A stretch of DNA of 64,000 nucleotides from Rapana venosa (GCA_028751875.1 CM054159.1:17145051-17209050), one strand, 5' to 3'. Positions 22,130 through 32,107 are shown, counted from the first letter of the stretch. Notes: a model not told the origin generated them from the letters alone. Translations and numbers: made by a program.

Positions 22130-24395
22130 AAATTAAGGGAAATTTTATATGCGCGAATCTTGAAAAAAAACAAACAAATCGAAGCGCTTCCCCAAAATCT
22201 TTTACAGGCTCAACTCTCCTTAAACAAATGAACAACAATTTCACAACCATCGCGCCACGTAGCACGCAGCACGCACACAAAACGCAAATACACACACACA
22301 CACACACAAAACACAAACACACACACACACACCACACACACTCGGAACAACATTTAAAGGGTAAAAGATGCGTTAAAAATTAGGGACAGATTTTTTTGGG
22401 GGAAAGTCCAGGTGGGAAAAATAAGGTGTTTTGAGGCTGGATTTAAAGGTATCAAGTGAAGGCTTTTGGCGAATTTAAAGGGGGGGGGGTCTTTCCAGGG
22501 GATGCCCCAAACGAGAAGCAGCGAGGGCCCAACAGGGTTTTTTTGAATTGGGTTTTGTTCGAAAGCACAAATATCTGGGGCTGAACGAAGGGAACGAGAG
22601 GGAGTGTACAGGTGAAACAGTTACGAGATAAGAGGGTCGATTTGGGGAGACTTTGAAACAGAGGATTGATTTTAACCCCCAGTCTTGTGAGACAGGCACC
22701 AGTGAAAGACCAGAAGGGGATGAGTGTTCAGTTTTTTTTTCTTTTTTGGGGACCAGCGAGCTGCAATTTTTTGTATGCGTTGAAAGAGGGGATAATATGC
22801 TGGTAGGCCAGCCAAAAGAAAATTTAAGTAGTCTAAACGGAAAGAATGAGAGATGTGCAACTTGAAGTTCATCATGACAATACTTGCAACGCCTTTGCCC
22901 GTAAAAGATAGTGCAAACTGGCAGGTTTGGGATGAATTTTTTTCATAGAAGTGTGTTGTCAAGAACACTCCCAAATACTTCACAAGTTGGACAAAGAACG
23001 ACGTATTTTCCCAATTCTATTGAAATTTGCGATAGAGGAAAATTTATTGGGGCCCAGACATGGGTTCGGGTTTTTTCGGGATTAAGTTTTAACTTGTCTG
23101 AGTCATCCAGATTTTAATTCTTGAAGGCAGTAGGGCAAAATTTTCCGGAGGGGAAGGGAAGTTTTCAAAGTACAGCACTGAAGTGAGATCATTTGCATAG
23201 AAATATGATCTATGGTGGTTGTTTATTATAGTGAGAGTGAGCAGTGTAGAAGTAAAAGAGAACAGGGCCCAACGATCCCTGCGGGGCTCCACATTCCATT
23301 TTTACAGGTTTTGATTAATTTTGTTTACAATAACTTTCTGGAACCCCGTCTGTGAGGTAAAAAACCAGGTGAGGCGGGCCGTTAATACCAAAAGTATTTT
23401 GGAGGGGAAAGAAAAATTGGTGATCTATGTAAAAGGGTGCAGAAAGTCAAAAGAGTGAGGAGGGAGATTTTTTTCCCGCACGAAGCAATAGAAGTGTATC
23501 TAAAGTGTGGGCAGGGGTTTCGGGGGCGTGGTTTTGGGGGGAAGGGAGATGAAAATGGGAAAAAGATCTTGGAAGAAGGTGACTTTGAGCTGGGTTTTAG
23601 AACGACTTTTTTTAGTACTTTAGAGACAAAGGGGAAGTTTGAGAAACAGCCAATAATTTTTTCAGAATGTTGGGATCGAGGGCGGCTTTTTCAGTAAGGT
23701 GGACATTGCTTTTTTAAAAGCGATGGAAAATTTCCTGACACAAGATAGTTTACTATTTTAGTGAAAAAGGGCAAATTTTGGAAGGCATTGTAGAAAACAG
23801 GAGCAGGATGGACAAGGCGCATGATTTTTTTAGTCATTTCCTTCAGAATTGTCATGATTTCTTTTTCACTTGTGGGATGGAAGGAAAAGAGAGAAGTGCC
23901 AGTGAACTGGAGATCAGGAGGCGCAGGCTGGAATTGAGTCTGATCCAGTCTGGAGCGTATGTTTCGAACTTTGTCTGAAAAGAAGGCAGAAAATATGGAT
24001 GGAAGTTCAGACAGGCTGTGGGTGTTAGGCAGAGGAGTTGTTTTTGCAGATCCAAGGAGATTTGAGGTGAGGGAAAAAAGAGATTTTATGGATGTAGCAC
24101 AGAGAACTTGGGAAGAGTAGTAGTCTGTCTTTGCTGAATGGATTAAGAGTTTGACTTTATTTGTTTTCGGAAAAGCTGTTTGTTGATTTCGGTTTTTGAC
24201 TTCCGCCACTGCCGTTCTAGTTGCCGGCGTTTGCGCTTCGCTATCAAGATGTCTTGGGTATACCATGGCGCACAGGGTCTGTCAGGGAGGAGATGGTCAG
24301 TAGGAGGTGCATGCTCATCAAGCAGTTGGCGGAGAATAGTGTTATAGTGATCAGAGAGGTCAGTGTGGTCAGAGTGCTTAGTCCATTATCCTCGA
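22130..24395 (-). mobile_element. CR1-like LINE, 5'-truncated and frameshifted, minus strand
   Basis: Reading on the minus strand from about 24390, the translation contains APWYT and AKRKRRQLERQWRKSK, the usual linker after the endonuclease. An N-terminal RT region at 24266-23691 follows (LFSLTSNLL, IFSAFFSDKVRNIRSRL). A decayed GAPQGS-LGPVL block lies near 23290 and an active-site relic YAND near 23190. The C-terminal part (KYLGVFLT, RLDYLNFLLAGLPA) follows. The 3' end at 22130-22190 is an AGCGCTTCGATTTGTTTG and GCGCATATAAA tail. Several frameshifts and an altered catalytic motif mean it is dead. The clade call is by motif memory; Jockey or L2 are alternatives. Confidence 0.8.
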
Positions 24396-24420
24396 TATAA
24401 AAGAATAAAATATAAAATTA
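24375..24420 (+). mobile_element. core SINE 3'-tail fragment
   Basis: CCATTATCCTCGATATAAAA followed by an AAATA-type tail, without the rest of the element. Confidence 0.5.
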
Positions 24421-24635
24421 AAAAAACAACTTATCGACTATCTGGAGCAGTAACTGCCTCAGAGTGAACTGTTGCCTGCGTTCTGTTAATATTCAGCTGC
24501 AGTGAACGTTTTTTGTTTATAAAGAATTGAATATAGATCTATGTAATCTCAATTAATATCCAGGACAAAACTAAAGTTGCTTGAGTTTTGTTTGTTTCTT
24601 CGTTTGCTTTGTTTTGGGCCTTTTTGGGGGGAGTA

Positions 24636-24689
<54 letters not shown>

Positions 24690-24764
24690 TATTATTATTA
24701 TCATTATTATTATTATTATTATTAATATTGGTACGATTATTATTATTATTATTATTATTATTTT
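24636..24764. repeat. (ATT)n trinucleotide array
   Basis: Two long ATT blocks separated by an AATATTGGTACG interruption. Poly-tyrosine, isoleucine and asparagine frames are artefacts. Confidence 0.9.
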
Positions 24765-24826
24765 GTTTCGAGGACAATGGAATAAGCACTCATGTGCTGT
24801 TTTTTCATCCAGTCCCCGGATGACAT
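24765..24826 (-). mobile_element. core SINE 3' fragment, minus strand
   Basis: GAGGACAATGGAATAAGCAC and TCATCCAGTCCCCGG match the SINE 3' end in reverse. Confidence 0.6.
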
Positions 24827-24869
24827 CAACAAATGAAGGAATCTGGTTTTTGTCGCGCATATAGTAGGT

Positions 24870-25079
24870 ATGTCTAAAGATTCGAACAAGCAATTCCATG
24901 ATGCTAGTAAATCCAATGGAGTGGATGCATCTTTGACTGACGGGAACACGTGTATTTGTAACGACTGTTCAGGGCAGTGTCCACCTTATTTTTGCTGTTT
25001 TATCTGCAAAGTCATTATCGTGAAAACCCAAATAGAAAGACACCTAACAGAAGCTGACAAAAGAACGAAGAATATCGCT
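24870..25079 (+). other. short cysteine-rich open frame, function unknown
   Basis: A plus-strand frame from ATG at 24870 runs about 70 non-repetitive residues before entering a (CA)n tract. It contains CICNDCSGQCPP, then CCFICK, then ERHL about ten residues later. The spacing of two CxxC pairs and a histidine resembles a treble-clef or C2H2-like zinc site. No family is recognised. It lies between SINE and microsatellite DNA, so it could be a transposon remnant, an exon or chance. Confidence 0.3.
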
Positions 25080-25081
25080 AG

Positions 25082-25094
25082 ACACACACACACA

Positions 25095-25130
<36 letters not shown>

Positions 25131-25217
25131 TGCACACACACACACCACACACACAACACACACACACATCTAATATCACTCAGAGTGAACAGACGTTAAA
25201 TTGAAGACATACTCTCT

Positions 25218-25287
<70 letters not shown>
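25082..25287 (+). repeat. (CA)n/(GCAC)n then (TC)n microsatellites
   Basis: CA and GCAC units at 25082-25168, and CT repeats from about 25211 to 25287. Confidence 0.9.
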
Positions 25288-25290
<3 letters not shown>

Positions 25291-25335
25291 GCGCGCACTT
25301 CACTTATTTAGGGTACATAGTGGATCATTCATTGA

Positions 25336-25337
<2 letters not shown>

Positions 25338-25373
<36 letters not shown>

Positions 25374-25566
25374 CGTCTGTTCGTCTGCCCGTCCGTCTAT
25401 CCATCCACCCATCCATCTATCTATCTATCTATCTATCTATCCATCCATCCATCCATCTATCTATCTGCATATCCATCTATCTGTTCATCTACATGTTCAT
25501 ATATCTGTCTACATATCCATCTTTCTATCTATCTGTCTATCCATCCATCCATCCATCCATCCATCC

Positions 25567-25598
<32 letters not shown>

Positions 25599-26132
25599 GC
25601 ATATCCATCTATCTGTTCATCTACATGTTCATATATCTATCTACATACCCACCTATCTAACTATCTCTCTATCCATCCATGCATTCATCCATCTATCCAT
25701 CCATCCATCTATGTATCTATGTATCAATGTATCAATCTATCGATATATCTCTCTGTCTGTCTGTCTGTCCGTCCGTCCGTCTATTCGTCTGCGCGTCCGT
25801 CTATCCATACATCCATCCATCCATCAATCTACCTATCTTTATATCTATCCATCTATCTATCTTTCTATCTATCTATCCATCTATCTGGATATCCATATAT
25901 ATGTTCATCTACATGTTCATATATCTATATATCCATCTATCTATCTATCTCTCTATCCATCCATTCATCCATCTATCCATCCATCCATATATGTATGTGT
26001 ATATATATATATATATATAATTATATAGATAGATAGATAGATAGATAGATAGAGATATAGATATGTATGTATCAATCTATCAATCTATCAATCTATCTAT
26101 CTATCTGTCTGCCTGTCTGTCTACCTGTCTAC
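25338..26132 (+). repeat. compound tetranucleotide array (TCTG/TCCA/TCTA)n with secondary repeats
   Basis: About 800 bp of interchanging TCTG, TCCG, TCCA and TCTA tetramers. A longer motif (CATCTATCTGTTCATCTACA) recurs at about 25473 and 25605, and in diverged form near 25893, so blocks of about 132 bp were also duplicated. The 249-residue serine/isoleucine/tyrosine frame is an artefact. Confidence 0.95.
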
Positions 26133-26224
26133 CTAGTCGTCCATACCCCCCCCCCCCCCCCCCCTTATGATCACACAATTACACACAATGAGAATTCAGA
26201 CCAAAATAAAAGTATCTTAGAGTC

Positions 26225-26965
26225 TTTGATATCAAATTCGCAATACCCAGAATAAGCAACAACCTGTTATATTAAATTCGTAATACGCAGCATCTTTTAC
26301 AATCTTGTATATATCAAGTCACAAAGCGCAACGTACCCTGCGGCTTTTTGGTATCAATTCACAAAACACAGCATAACCTACAACCCCTTTATATCAAACT
26401 CACAACACGCAACAATTTCTTTATATCAAATTCACAAAACGCAACAATCTCTTTAGGCCTATATCAAATTCAAAAAACGCAACAACCTCTTTATATCAAA
26501 TTCACAAAACGCAACAACCCCGTTATATCAAATTCACAAAACGCAACAACCCCGTTATATCAAATTCACAAAACGCAACAACCCCGTTATATTAAATTCA
26601 CAAAACGCAACAACCCCGTTATATCAAATTCACAACACGCAACAACCCCGTTATATCAAATTCACAAAAGCAACAACCTCTTTATATCAAATTCACAACA
26701 CGCAACAACCTCTTTATATCAAATTCACAACACGCAACAACCTCTTTTTATCAAATTCACAAAACGCAACAACCTCTTTATATCAAATTCACAACACGCA
26801 ACAACCTCTTTATATCAAATTCACAACACGCAACAACCTATTTATATCAAATTCACAACACGCAACAACCTCTTTAAATCAAATTCACAAAATGCAACAA
26901 CCCTTTATATCAAATTCACAAAACCCAACAACCTCTTAAAATGAAATTCACAAAACCGATTATAA
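26225..26965 (+). repeat. 32-bp minisatellite, about 23 copies
   Basis: The unit contains CGCAACAACC, then TTTATATCAAATTCACAAAA. Two sub-families are clustered: CCCCGTTATATC at about 26515-26655 and CCTCTTTATATC on both sides. Because 32 is not a multiple of three and no frame meets a stop, a 198-residue frame (26348-26944) runs through it. It is not considered a gene. Confidence 0.9.
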
Positions 26966-27289
26966 GCTACAACCTTTTCCTACAAAATTGGCTACATAAA
27001 GAAACTGAATTTACAATCACTGCAGATTGAAACAAATGACTTTCTCCCCCTCTGTTTAATTGGTACACACATGTATACATTTCGCACCACAAACCACTCA
27101 AGCTGTAACCTTTCTTTTTTTTTTTATCAAAGTAACAACGCGATGATGACATGAATCGGGTTTACTGAATCAGAACTTTTTTTCACCATGCAATTCAAGC
27201 ATACAGCTGTTATTTTACTGTCTAGACAATTAATTACCAAAGATGAAGATAGTGCACTTTTTTGCTATGGCTTGTGCAATTTCTTATAG

Positions 27290-27480
27290 AACACTATCCG
27301 GTAACGCTTCGAATCCAAAACAGCTCAACATCTAACCAGTCTCCTTACTACATTTCCACAATATGCTACAGACTTGGGCTTAGCTGTAAATCTAAATCAA
27401 AATAACTAAAATAATGATAAGTCTTGTGTGCTTTCTTAAAGAAGATACTGTCTGGATCTGCTTTGTATTTTTTAAAAAAA
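27290..27480 (-). repeat. diverged copy of the sulfotransferase 3' end
   Basis: Plus-strand words TAAATCTAAATCAAAATAAC and ACTGTCTGGATCTGCTTTG, and upstream TTCGAATCCAAAACAGCTCA, align in order with 28970-29070 at the C-terminal coding end. Highly mutated. Confidence 0.55.
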
Positions 27481-27489
27481 GCTCCACAT

Positions 27490-27588
27490 TTAACCATAGA
27501 TACCTGCGTACATCTTCCCAATCTACCATACATACCTGCGTACATCTTCCCAATCTACCATAGATACCTGCGTACATGTTCCCAATAT
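27490..27588 (+). repeat. 33-bp tandem repeat, three copies
   Basis: ATACCTGCGTACATCTTCCC is repeated three times with CAATCTACC spacers. The third copy reads ATGTTCCC. Confidence 0.85.
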
Positions 27589-27601
27589 GTCACAGATTAG
27601 G

Positions 27602-27714
27602 TTTCTTCTTCGTCATCGTCGTCGAACGCTCATACAGAAACTGTTGTTGTATGTCACATGAGCGAAAATGCGTTGCGCTGCAGTTAAGCTCCTGACAAGT
27701 CAGGCCCAGCACAT
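27602..27714 (+). repeat. dispersed repeat, copy 2 (first copy 1411-1523)
   Basis: See shared words CGTCGAACGCTCA, GCGAAAATGCGTTGCGCTGC and CCTGACAAGTCAGGCCCAGC. Confidence 0.75.
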
Positions 27715-27944
27715 CCTTCTTCGGCGTAGGAGATAGTTATATACTTTAAGTCTTTATGGGGAGAAAAAAGGCAGGAGAATGGATCAAGAAGACAGAAGTA
27801 GAAAAGAAGGAGATGACAGGAAGAACAAGAACCAGGCAGAAACAAAAGAGACGGATAGAAAAGATAGAATTTCTAATGCAGAATTTCCAGAAGGTGGGGG
27901 ATAATATTTAATACTGACAGGTCCCCAGCATCCCCACAGGGGAA

Positions 27945-28260
27945 CAGTAGTTGGCATTCGCCAGTCTCGTAAGACTATGGAGTTGCGCTCTAGGTGTTTA
28001 TACTCCAAAGCACAAAGCCTGGGTAAGTCAGTATGGAGGGCAAGCTGTTACCCATGCAGCAGAACCCCCTTACCCCCACCCCCACCCCTCGGGCCAATGG
28101 CCTTTTTGTTAATAAATTATTCGAGTTCGAGTTCGAGTTCTCTCTCTCTCTCTCCACGTCGCTGGAAATGGTTCATTGGAAAGGCAATCGCCGATACACA
28201 TGGTTCCAGTGCCGTCGCAGGAGTTGCCAGAACGATGGTGTATACAGACCCATCATTTTT
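27945..28260 (+). repeat. dispersed repeat shared in part with 38038-38085
   Basis: CAGTCTCGTAAGACTATGGA and GTTGCGCTCTAGGTGTT match 38050-38088 (CAGTCTCGGAAGACTATACA, GTTGCGCTCTAGGTGTT). The remainder, with GGTTCCAGTGCCGTCGCAGG, is not repeated in the window. It contains a short GAGTTC hexamer and (CT)n tract at 28120-28155. Confidence 0.5.
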
Positions 28261-28344
28261 GTTTGTGTTTTTCTCCCACCATCTAGGTGGCCGCGTTCCG
28301 ACCTCCGGGATGGTGTCTAAACACGACACCTGTGTGCATGCTGG

Positions 28345-28500
28345 GTTGTTGTTGTTTTTTAACTTTGTCACCCACTCCTACCAGCACATCACAAGGGCCT
28401 ACTCTTTCGAAAGGCGGAACGGGGTTTGTAACGTGAGCGCAAGATGCTCTGCATGCGTTTGCGCACAGGGCCTCGGTTTATGTTTCTCTTCCGAAGGGGG
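28345..28500 (-). mobile_element. core SINE, partial, minus strand
   Basis: CACCCACTCCTACCAGCACA, GGGCCTACTCTTTCGAAAGG and GGGCCTCGGTTTATG follow the SINE family in reverse. Truncated at both ends. Confidence 0.7.
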
Positions 28501-28562
28501 AACAGACTAGATTTAAATATGAATAATTATAAATGAACATAACTACAATTTAGGAAAAACTA

Positions 28563-28964
28563 GTGCGGGTTTTTGGGAAGACACTGTCAGGTTCTGCTTT
28601 ATTACCAAACATTTTGAAATCCAACAACGAGAGTCTGCTCATCTTTTCTACGATACGTCGCAGACTAGATTGAACTATCAATGCAAATTAAAAAAAATAA
28701 CAACCCTTTTTTTAAAGTCTTCTACGGTTCCTTAGGAAACACACTTTCAGATTTTGAAAACTCAACATTTAGCCACGACAGTCTGCTCATCTTTTCTACG
28801 ATACGTCGCAGACTAAATTGAACTATCAATGCAAATCAAAATTAGCAACCATTTTAAAAGACTTCTACGGTTCCTTAGGAAACACACTTTCAGGTTTTAA
28901 AAGCTCAACATTTAGCCACGACAATCTGCTTCTCTGTTAACGCCCTGTCACAGACTAGAAGTAA
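28563..28964 (-). repeat. three degenerate tandem copies of the sulfotransferase 3' end
   Basis: Blocks anchored by CACTGTCAGGTTCTGC-type words at 28588, 28748 and 28891 repeat the coding-end sequence anchored at 29033, at spacings of about 160, 143 and 142 bp. The first two copies also share CGATACGTCGCAGACTA and GAACTATCAATGCAAAT. The third is closest to the gene and ends next to its stop. All carry indels, so none can serve as an intact alternative terminus. A candidate AATAAA on the minus strand lies at 28598-28603, inside the most distal copy. Confidence 0.75.
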
Positions 28965-30190
28965 CTAGGAATATAAATCAAAATAGCTAAAACGTGCATC
29001 AGGCTTGTAGGGTGTCTTAGGAAACACACTGTCAGGTTCTGCTGTGTAACCGAACAGTTCGAAATCCAGCCACAACAGTCTCCTCACCTCTTCCAAGTCT
29101 CTGGCAGAGACACTGCCAAATGCTTCCCTCAACGCTTCTTCTCGCTGTTCATGACCTGGGCAAAAATTGTCTGCATTCGCTGCCAGTCTGGCCGTTTTCA
29201 CAAAGTCTGAGAGCAATATATCACGAGTTTGCTCCCTTGTCAAGGGAAATAACCACGCTTTGCTGATGTGGCCGCGGATCTGCCATTTTTTCCACAAACG
29301 TCGACAAGCTTCGTCTAAACCCATGCAGTTCTGAACTTCTGCTTGCATGATGTTAAGAACCATGTTAGCATCGCTGTGTATGGTGCTGTTTTCGTAGCTT
29401 TTAGTGTAGGTCACTGGAGCACGGATGGATTTTAAGATGTGATTCATGTCCTGGGTGAAGGTTTCAAGATGGCCGATATACTGATAGGGGTGTTGGCACA
29501 GCTCGCAGTGGTCGTGAACAGGAACGAAATGACCGTCCCTCCTTTCCCCCGTTAGCTGCATGTGGATGAAGAACCGAACAAATTCTGAAAAGGTCACATC
29601 ATGACCACATCTTCTGCTTTTCTCCGAGGCATTGACGCGAAAATTCTCTACGATATAACGGCCGGTAAAGTTCCAAAAGTATGTATTAGGAGAGAAGAGC
29701 TTATCCACGTATGCTGAGAGTAGCCTCCCGTAAGGTTCACGCACAAAGACCAACAAGACATCTTTCTCAGAGTTACGGTTGATGGCGTTGACACCAAAAA
29801 TGCCTCTCCTTGTCATTTCCTTGCGGATAGCGGTGAAGATACCCCACCAGGTGTTGGAAGCCACCTTTTGTATGGGGCAGTAGGAGACAGTGTCTTTCAT
29901 GACGGGTCTGTAGAGGGAAAGGTCCATTCTCTCCATCCTAAGACGTCTGAAGGACGAGGATGATGCGTAACGGTCACAGGCTGATTGCAGAGATGCCGGC
30001 GCTGTTCAAACCTGACCGCTATTTTGTCGTGGCTTAGTTCTGCAGTTTTGTCCTGCGGTTCCTCTGAGCATCTGCTGTTGTCGTGTAGGGAGAGGGATGG
30101 CGGTGTGATTGTGTCTTTGAATCCGTTTAGAACTTTGCTTGGGACGTTCTTGGAGGAAGTAGCGTGGGTGTAGGTTTTCCTCGTTAGAAC
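28965..30190 (-). CDS. carbohydrate sulfotransferase (HNK-1 ST / CHST8-14 type), catalytic exon with one frame break
   Basis: This family transfers sulfate from PAPS to sugar hydroxyls on glycoproteins or glycosaminoglycans in the Golgi lumen. The open part, 29936-28965, encodes 323 residues ending in TAG. It contains the 5'-phosphosulfate loop YCPIQKVASNTWW (residues 19-31), the 3'-phosphate motif FVREPYGRLLSAYVDK (64-79) and HCELCQHPYQYIGHLETF (143-160). The C-terminal block is LWLDFELFGYT (288-298). Possible N-glycosylation sites are NFT, NAS and NST. The same frame extends upstream (FRRLR, CDRYASSSS) but meets TGA at 30008-30006. In the neighbouring frame an open stretch runs from 30190 to the homologous-looking VRFEQRRHL. 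A single-base indel near 29990 would join them. A good acceptor (TTTTTCCAAAACAG) precedes 30190. Substrate specificity cannot be told. Whether the break is an assembly error or real inactivation is open. Confidence 0.85.
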
Positions 30191-30449
30191 CTGTTTTGGA
30201 AAAAGATGAGCAGATTTTTTTTTTATCAGGGTTTTTTCCTTCTCGATTTCTCTTTTAAGACAAAATTGTTATACACTTCCTAAGAGAAGGAAGTGATGAT
30301 CACCAAAACCTATTTCTGTCTAGTATGACAGGAACAGTAAATGTCTACCTCTTTTAGTCTTTTTAAAACAGAAGATTTATTTCTAACTCCTTCCCATTTT
30401 CTATCCTACCCATTCTCACTCCATCCCTTTTACACATACACACGAACGC

Positions 30450-30455
30450 TTTATA

Positions 30456-30530
<75 letters not shown>

Positions 30531-30535
30531 GTATG

Positions 30536-30571
<36 letters not shown>

Positions 30572-30632
30572 TGTATATATAACACAATGTTATATAAGTA
30601 TATATTTTTTCAGTCATTACACAGCATATGTA

Positions 30633-30702
<70 letters not shown>
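30450..30702 (+). repeat. (TA)n, (TATG)n and (TC)n compound microsatellite
   Basis: TA repeats at about 30452-30526, TATG units to about 30576, and CT repeats at 30634-30702. Confidence 0.95.
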
Positions 30703-30706
<4 letters not shown>

Positions 30707-31021
30707 CCCCTCCTCTTCCTCATCTTTCGTCTTCTCTTCCTCCTCCTCTTCATACTCCTCCTTTTCCTCTTTTTCTTCTTTTCTTCATTTCCATGGTCTT
30801 CAGACAGACAGAAACATAGACTGACAAAATAAGAGGCTTCTGAAAAAAGGAAGATGCATATTCAGTATTACTTACACGTTGTGACAGACTTTCATCTCCA
30901 CTTCTTCTGCTTTGTTCTGTCATGGACACAAAGTTTGCGTAGATCAGTTTTTTTGCTATTCTTTCAAGTGATTATACACGTCTGCTTGTGTGCTCGTCTG
31001 TCTCGCTCTTCCCTCAAACAT

Positions 31022-31052
31022 CTGTCTGTCCGTCTGTCCGTCTCGTCTCTCT

Positions 31053-31101
<49 letters not shown>
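31022..31101 (+). repeat. (TC)n microsatellite
   Basis: TCTG/TCCG units followed by CT repeats, directly before a SINE head. Confidence 0.9.
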
Positions 31102-31103
<2 letters not shown>

Positions 31104-31441
31104 GGGGTAGCTGTGTAATAGCCTGGTGGTTAGAGTGATATATTCGTGATCTGCTGACCCGGTTTCGAATCTCGTTCAAGGGGATTTTTCCTCTGGAGTT
31201 AACATCAGTGCCGACTCCACTCTCTCCAAAAGTCCTTCGGATGAGACTATAAACCGAGGTCCCGTGTGCAAACGCACGCATAACATCTGGCGCACACGTT
31301 AAAACCAGTTCCGCTTTTCGTAAGAGTAGGCCATCATGTTCCAGTGGGAACGGATGACAAGAATTTATAAAACTGCATACACGAAGCACATGAGTCCTTA
31401 TTCCATGGCCATTATCCTCCAAATAAAATAATAAGATAAAT

Positions 31442-31445
<4 letters not shown>
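31102..31445 (+). mobile_element. full core SINE, plus strand
   Basis: tRNA-like head with A box (CTGGTGGTTAGAGTG) and B-box-like GGTTTCGAATCTC at 31161. The body has AACATCAGTGCCGACTCC, TTCGGATGAGACTATAAACC and GTAAGAGTAGGCCATC. The 3' end is ATTATCCTCCAAATAAAATA. Confidence 0.9.
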
Positions 31446-31446
<1 letters not shown>

Positions 31447-31502
<56 letters not shown>

Positions 31503-31519
31503 CTTTCTCTCTCTCGCTG
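31447..31519 (+). repeat. (TC)n microsatellite
   Basis: CT repeats directly after the SINE tail. Confidence 0.95.
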
Positions 31520-31532
31520 TGCATTTCCTTAC

Positions 31533-31604
31533 CGTGTTGGGTGTCTGGTATTCTTCTGTGCTTGTCATTTCGCAGATAGTCTTCCTGCTGGCCTCAGCCG
31601 ACAC
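31533..31604 (-). other. possible internal exon of the sulfotransferase gene
   Basis: On the minus strand an open stretch (VSAEASRKTICE, then TSTEEYQTPNT) ends at 31533 before a strong donor, GTAAGG. It ends in phase 0, which would continue into the 30190 exon in the frame leading to VRFEQRRHL. I cannot find an acceptor that would join it in phase to the anchor exon, which ends in phase 1. The homologous segment at 17539 argues that it may instead be part of a repeat. Confidence 0.3.
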
Positions 31605-31694
31605 ATCCCAACTTCATAGCTGCTCATTTGAATGTACTGGTTGTTATGCTGGGTATGTTGGTGTTTCTGTAAACTACCAAGTGCTGATTTCACT

Positions 31695-31912
31695 GACGAA
31701 TCGTTAACAAGCATATTTGATCTTCTGCAAATGTGTATACACAAAGGGAATTAAAGCACTGGTAGGTCTGCATTTAAATATAACCTGAGACATCGTAAAA
31801 TCCCAACCCCTAATTCACCAGACGCCTACCCCGAGATTCGAACCCATACTATATAGACTTAAGGTATTGAGCTGAATCCATGTTAACCACTCGGCTATAG
31901 CGTTCGTCGGAT
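31695..31912 (-). mobile_element. tRNA-Leu-like SINE, minus strand
   Basis: On the minus strand the head reads CTATAGCCGAGTGGTTAAC (A box) with B box GGGTTCGAATCTC. GGTGAATTAGGGGTTGGGAT, GATGTCTCAGGT and TTAATTCCCTTTGTG follow in the same order as in the SINE at 63563-64000. Confidence 0.8.
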
Positions 31913-31980
31913 ACATCACAAAGCCAGAAACAATGAGACAGTCAGACAGTTACACACACACACAGACAGACAAATTTTAC

Positions 31981-32107
31981 CTGAGAATATGAAGGTGTAG
32001 ACAAGAACAGCAGCACCACACAGAATTAGCAGTCCTAGACGCCATCTTTGAAGCTGTAAAATTGGCATGTTGTTGATGTTTCTCTCCTTCTGGCGCTCAG
32101 TGCTCAT
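31981..32107 (-). CDS. sulfotransferase 5' exon encoding the membrane anchor
   Basis: Starting at ATG 32107, the exon encodes a short cytoplasmic segment (MSTERQKERNINNMPILQ). A membrane-spanning segment follows (WRLGLLILCGAAVLVYTFIF), the layout of a type II Golgi signal anchor. It ends at a consensus donor (CTCAG before GTAAAA) in phase 1. It faces the same way as the catalytic exon, about 1.8 kb upstream of it. A second in-frame ATG 13 codons on could also start translation. A short out-of-frame upstream ATG overlaps the start. Assignment to the same gene is inferred from position, strand and topology. Confidence 0.65.

Larger units (their letters stand above)
30191..31980 (-). other. intron region of the sulfotransferase gene
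   Basis: Bounded by a consensus acceptor before 30190 and a donor after 31981 (TTCTCAG then GTAAAA). Filled with (TA)n, (TATG)n and (TC)n tracts and two SINEs. A possible internal exon ends at 31533. Confidence 0.6.

Noticed and set aside
25287..26036. 249-residue open frame rich in serine, isoleucine and tyrosine
   Set aside because: Tetranucleotide repeats keep all frames open; it is not protein-like.
26225..26965. CRISPR-like array of direct repeats
   Set aside because: Units are contiguous without unique spacers, and the context is eukaryotic.
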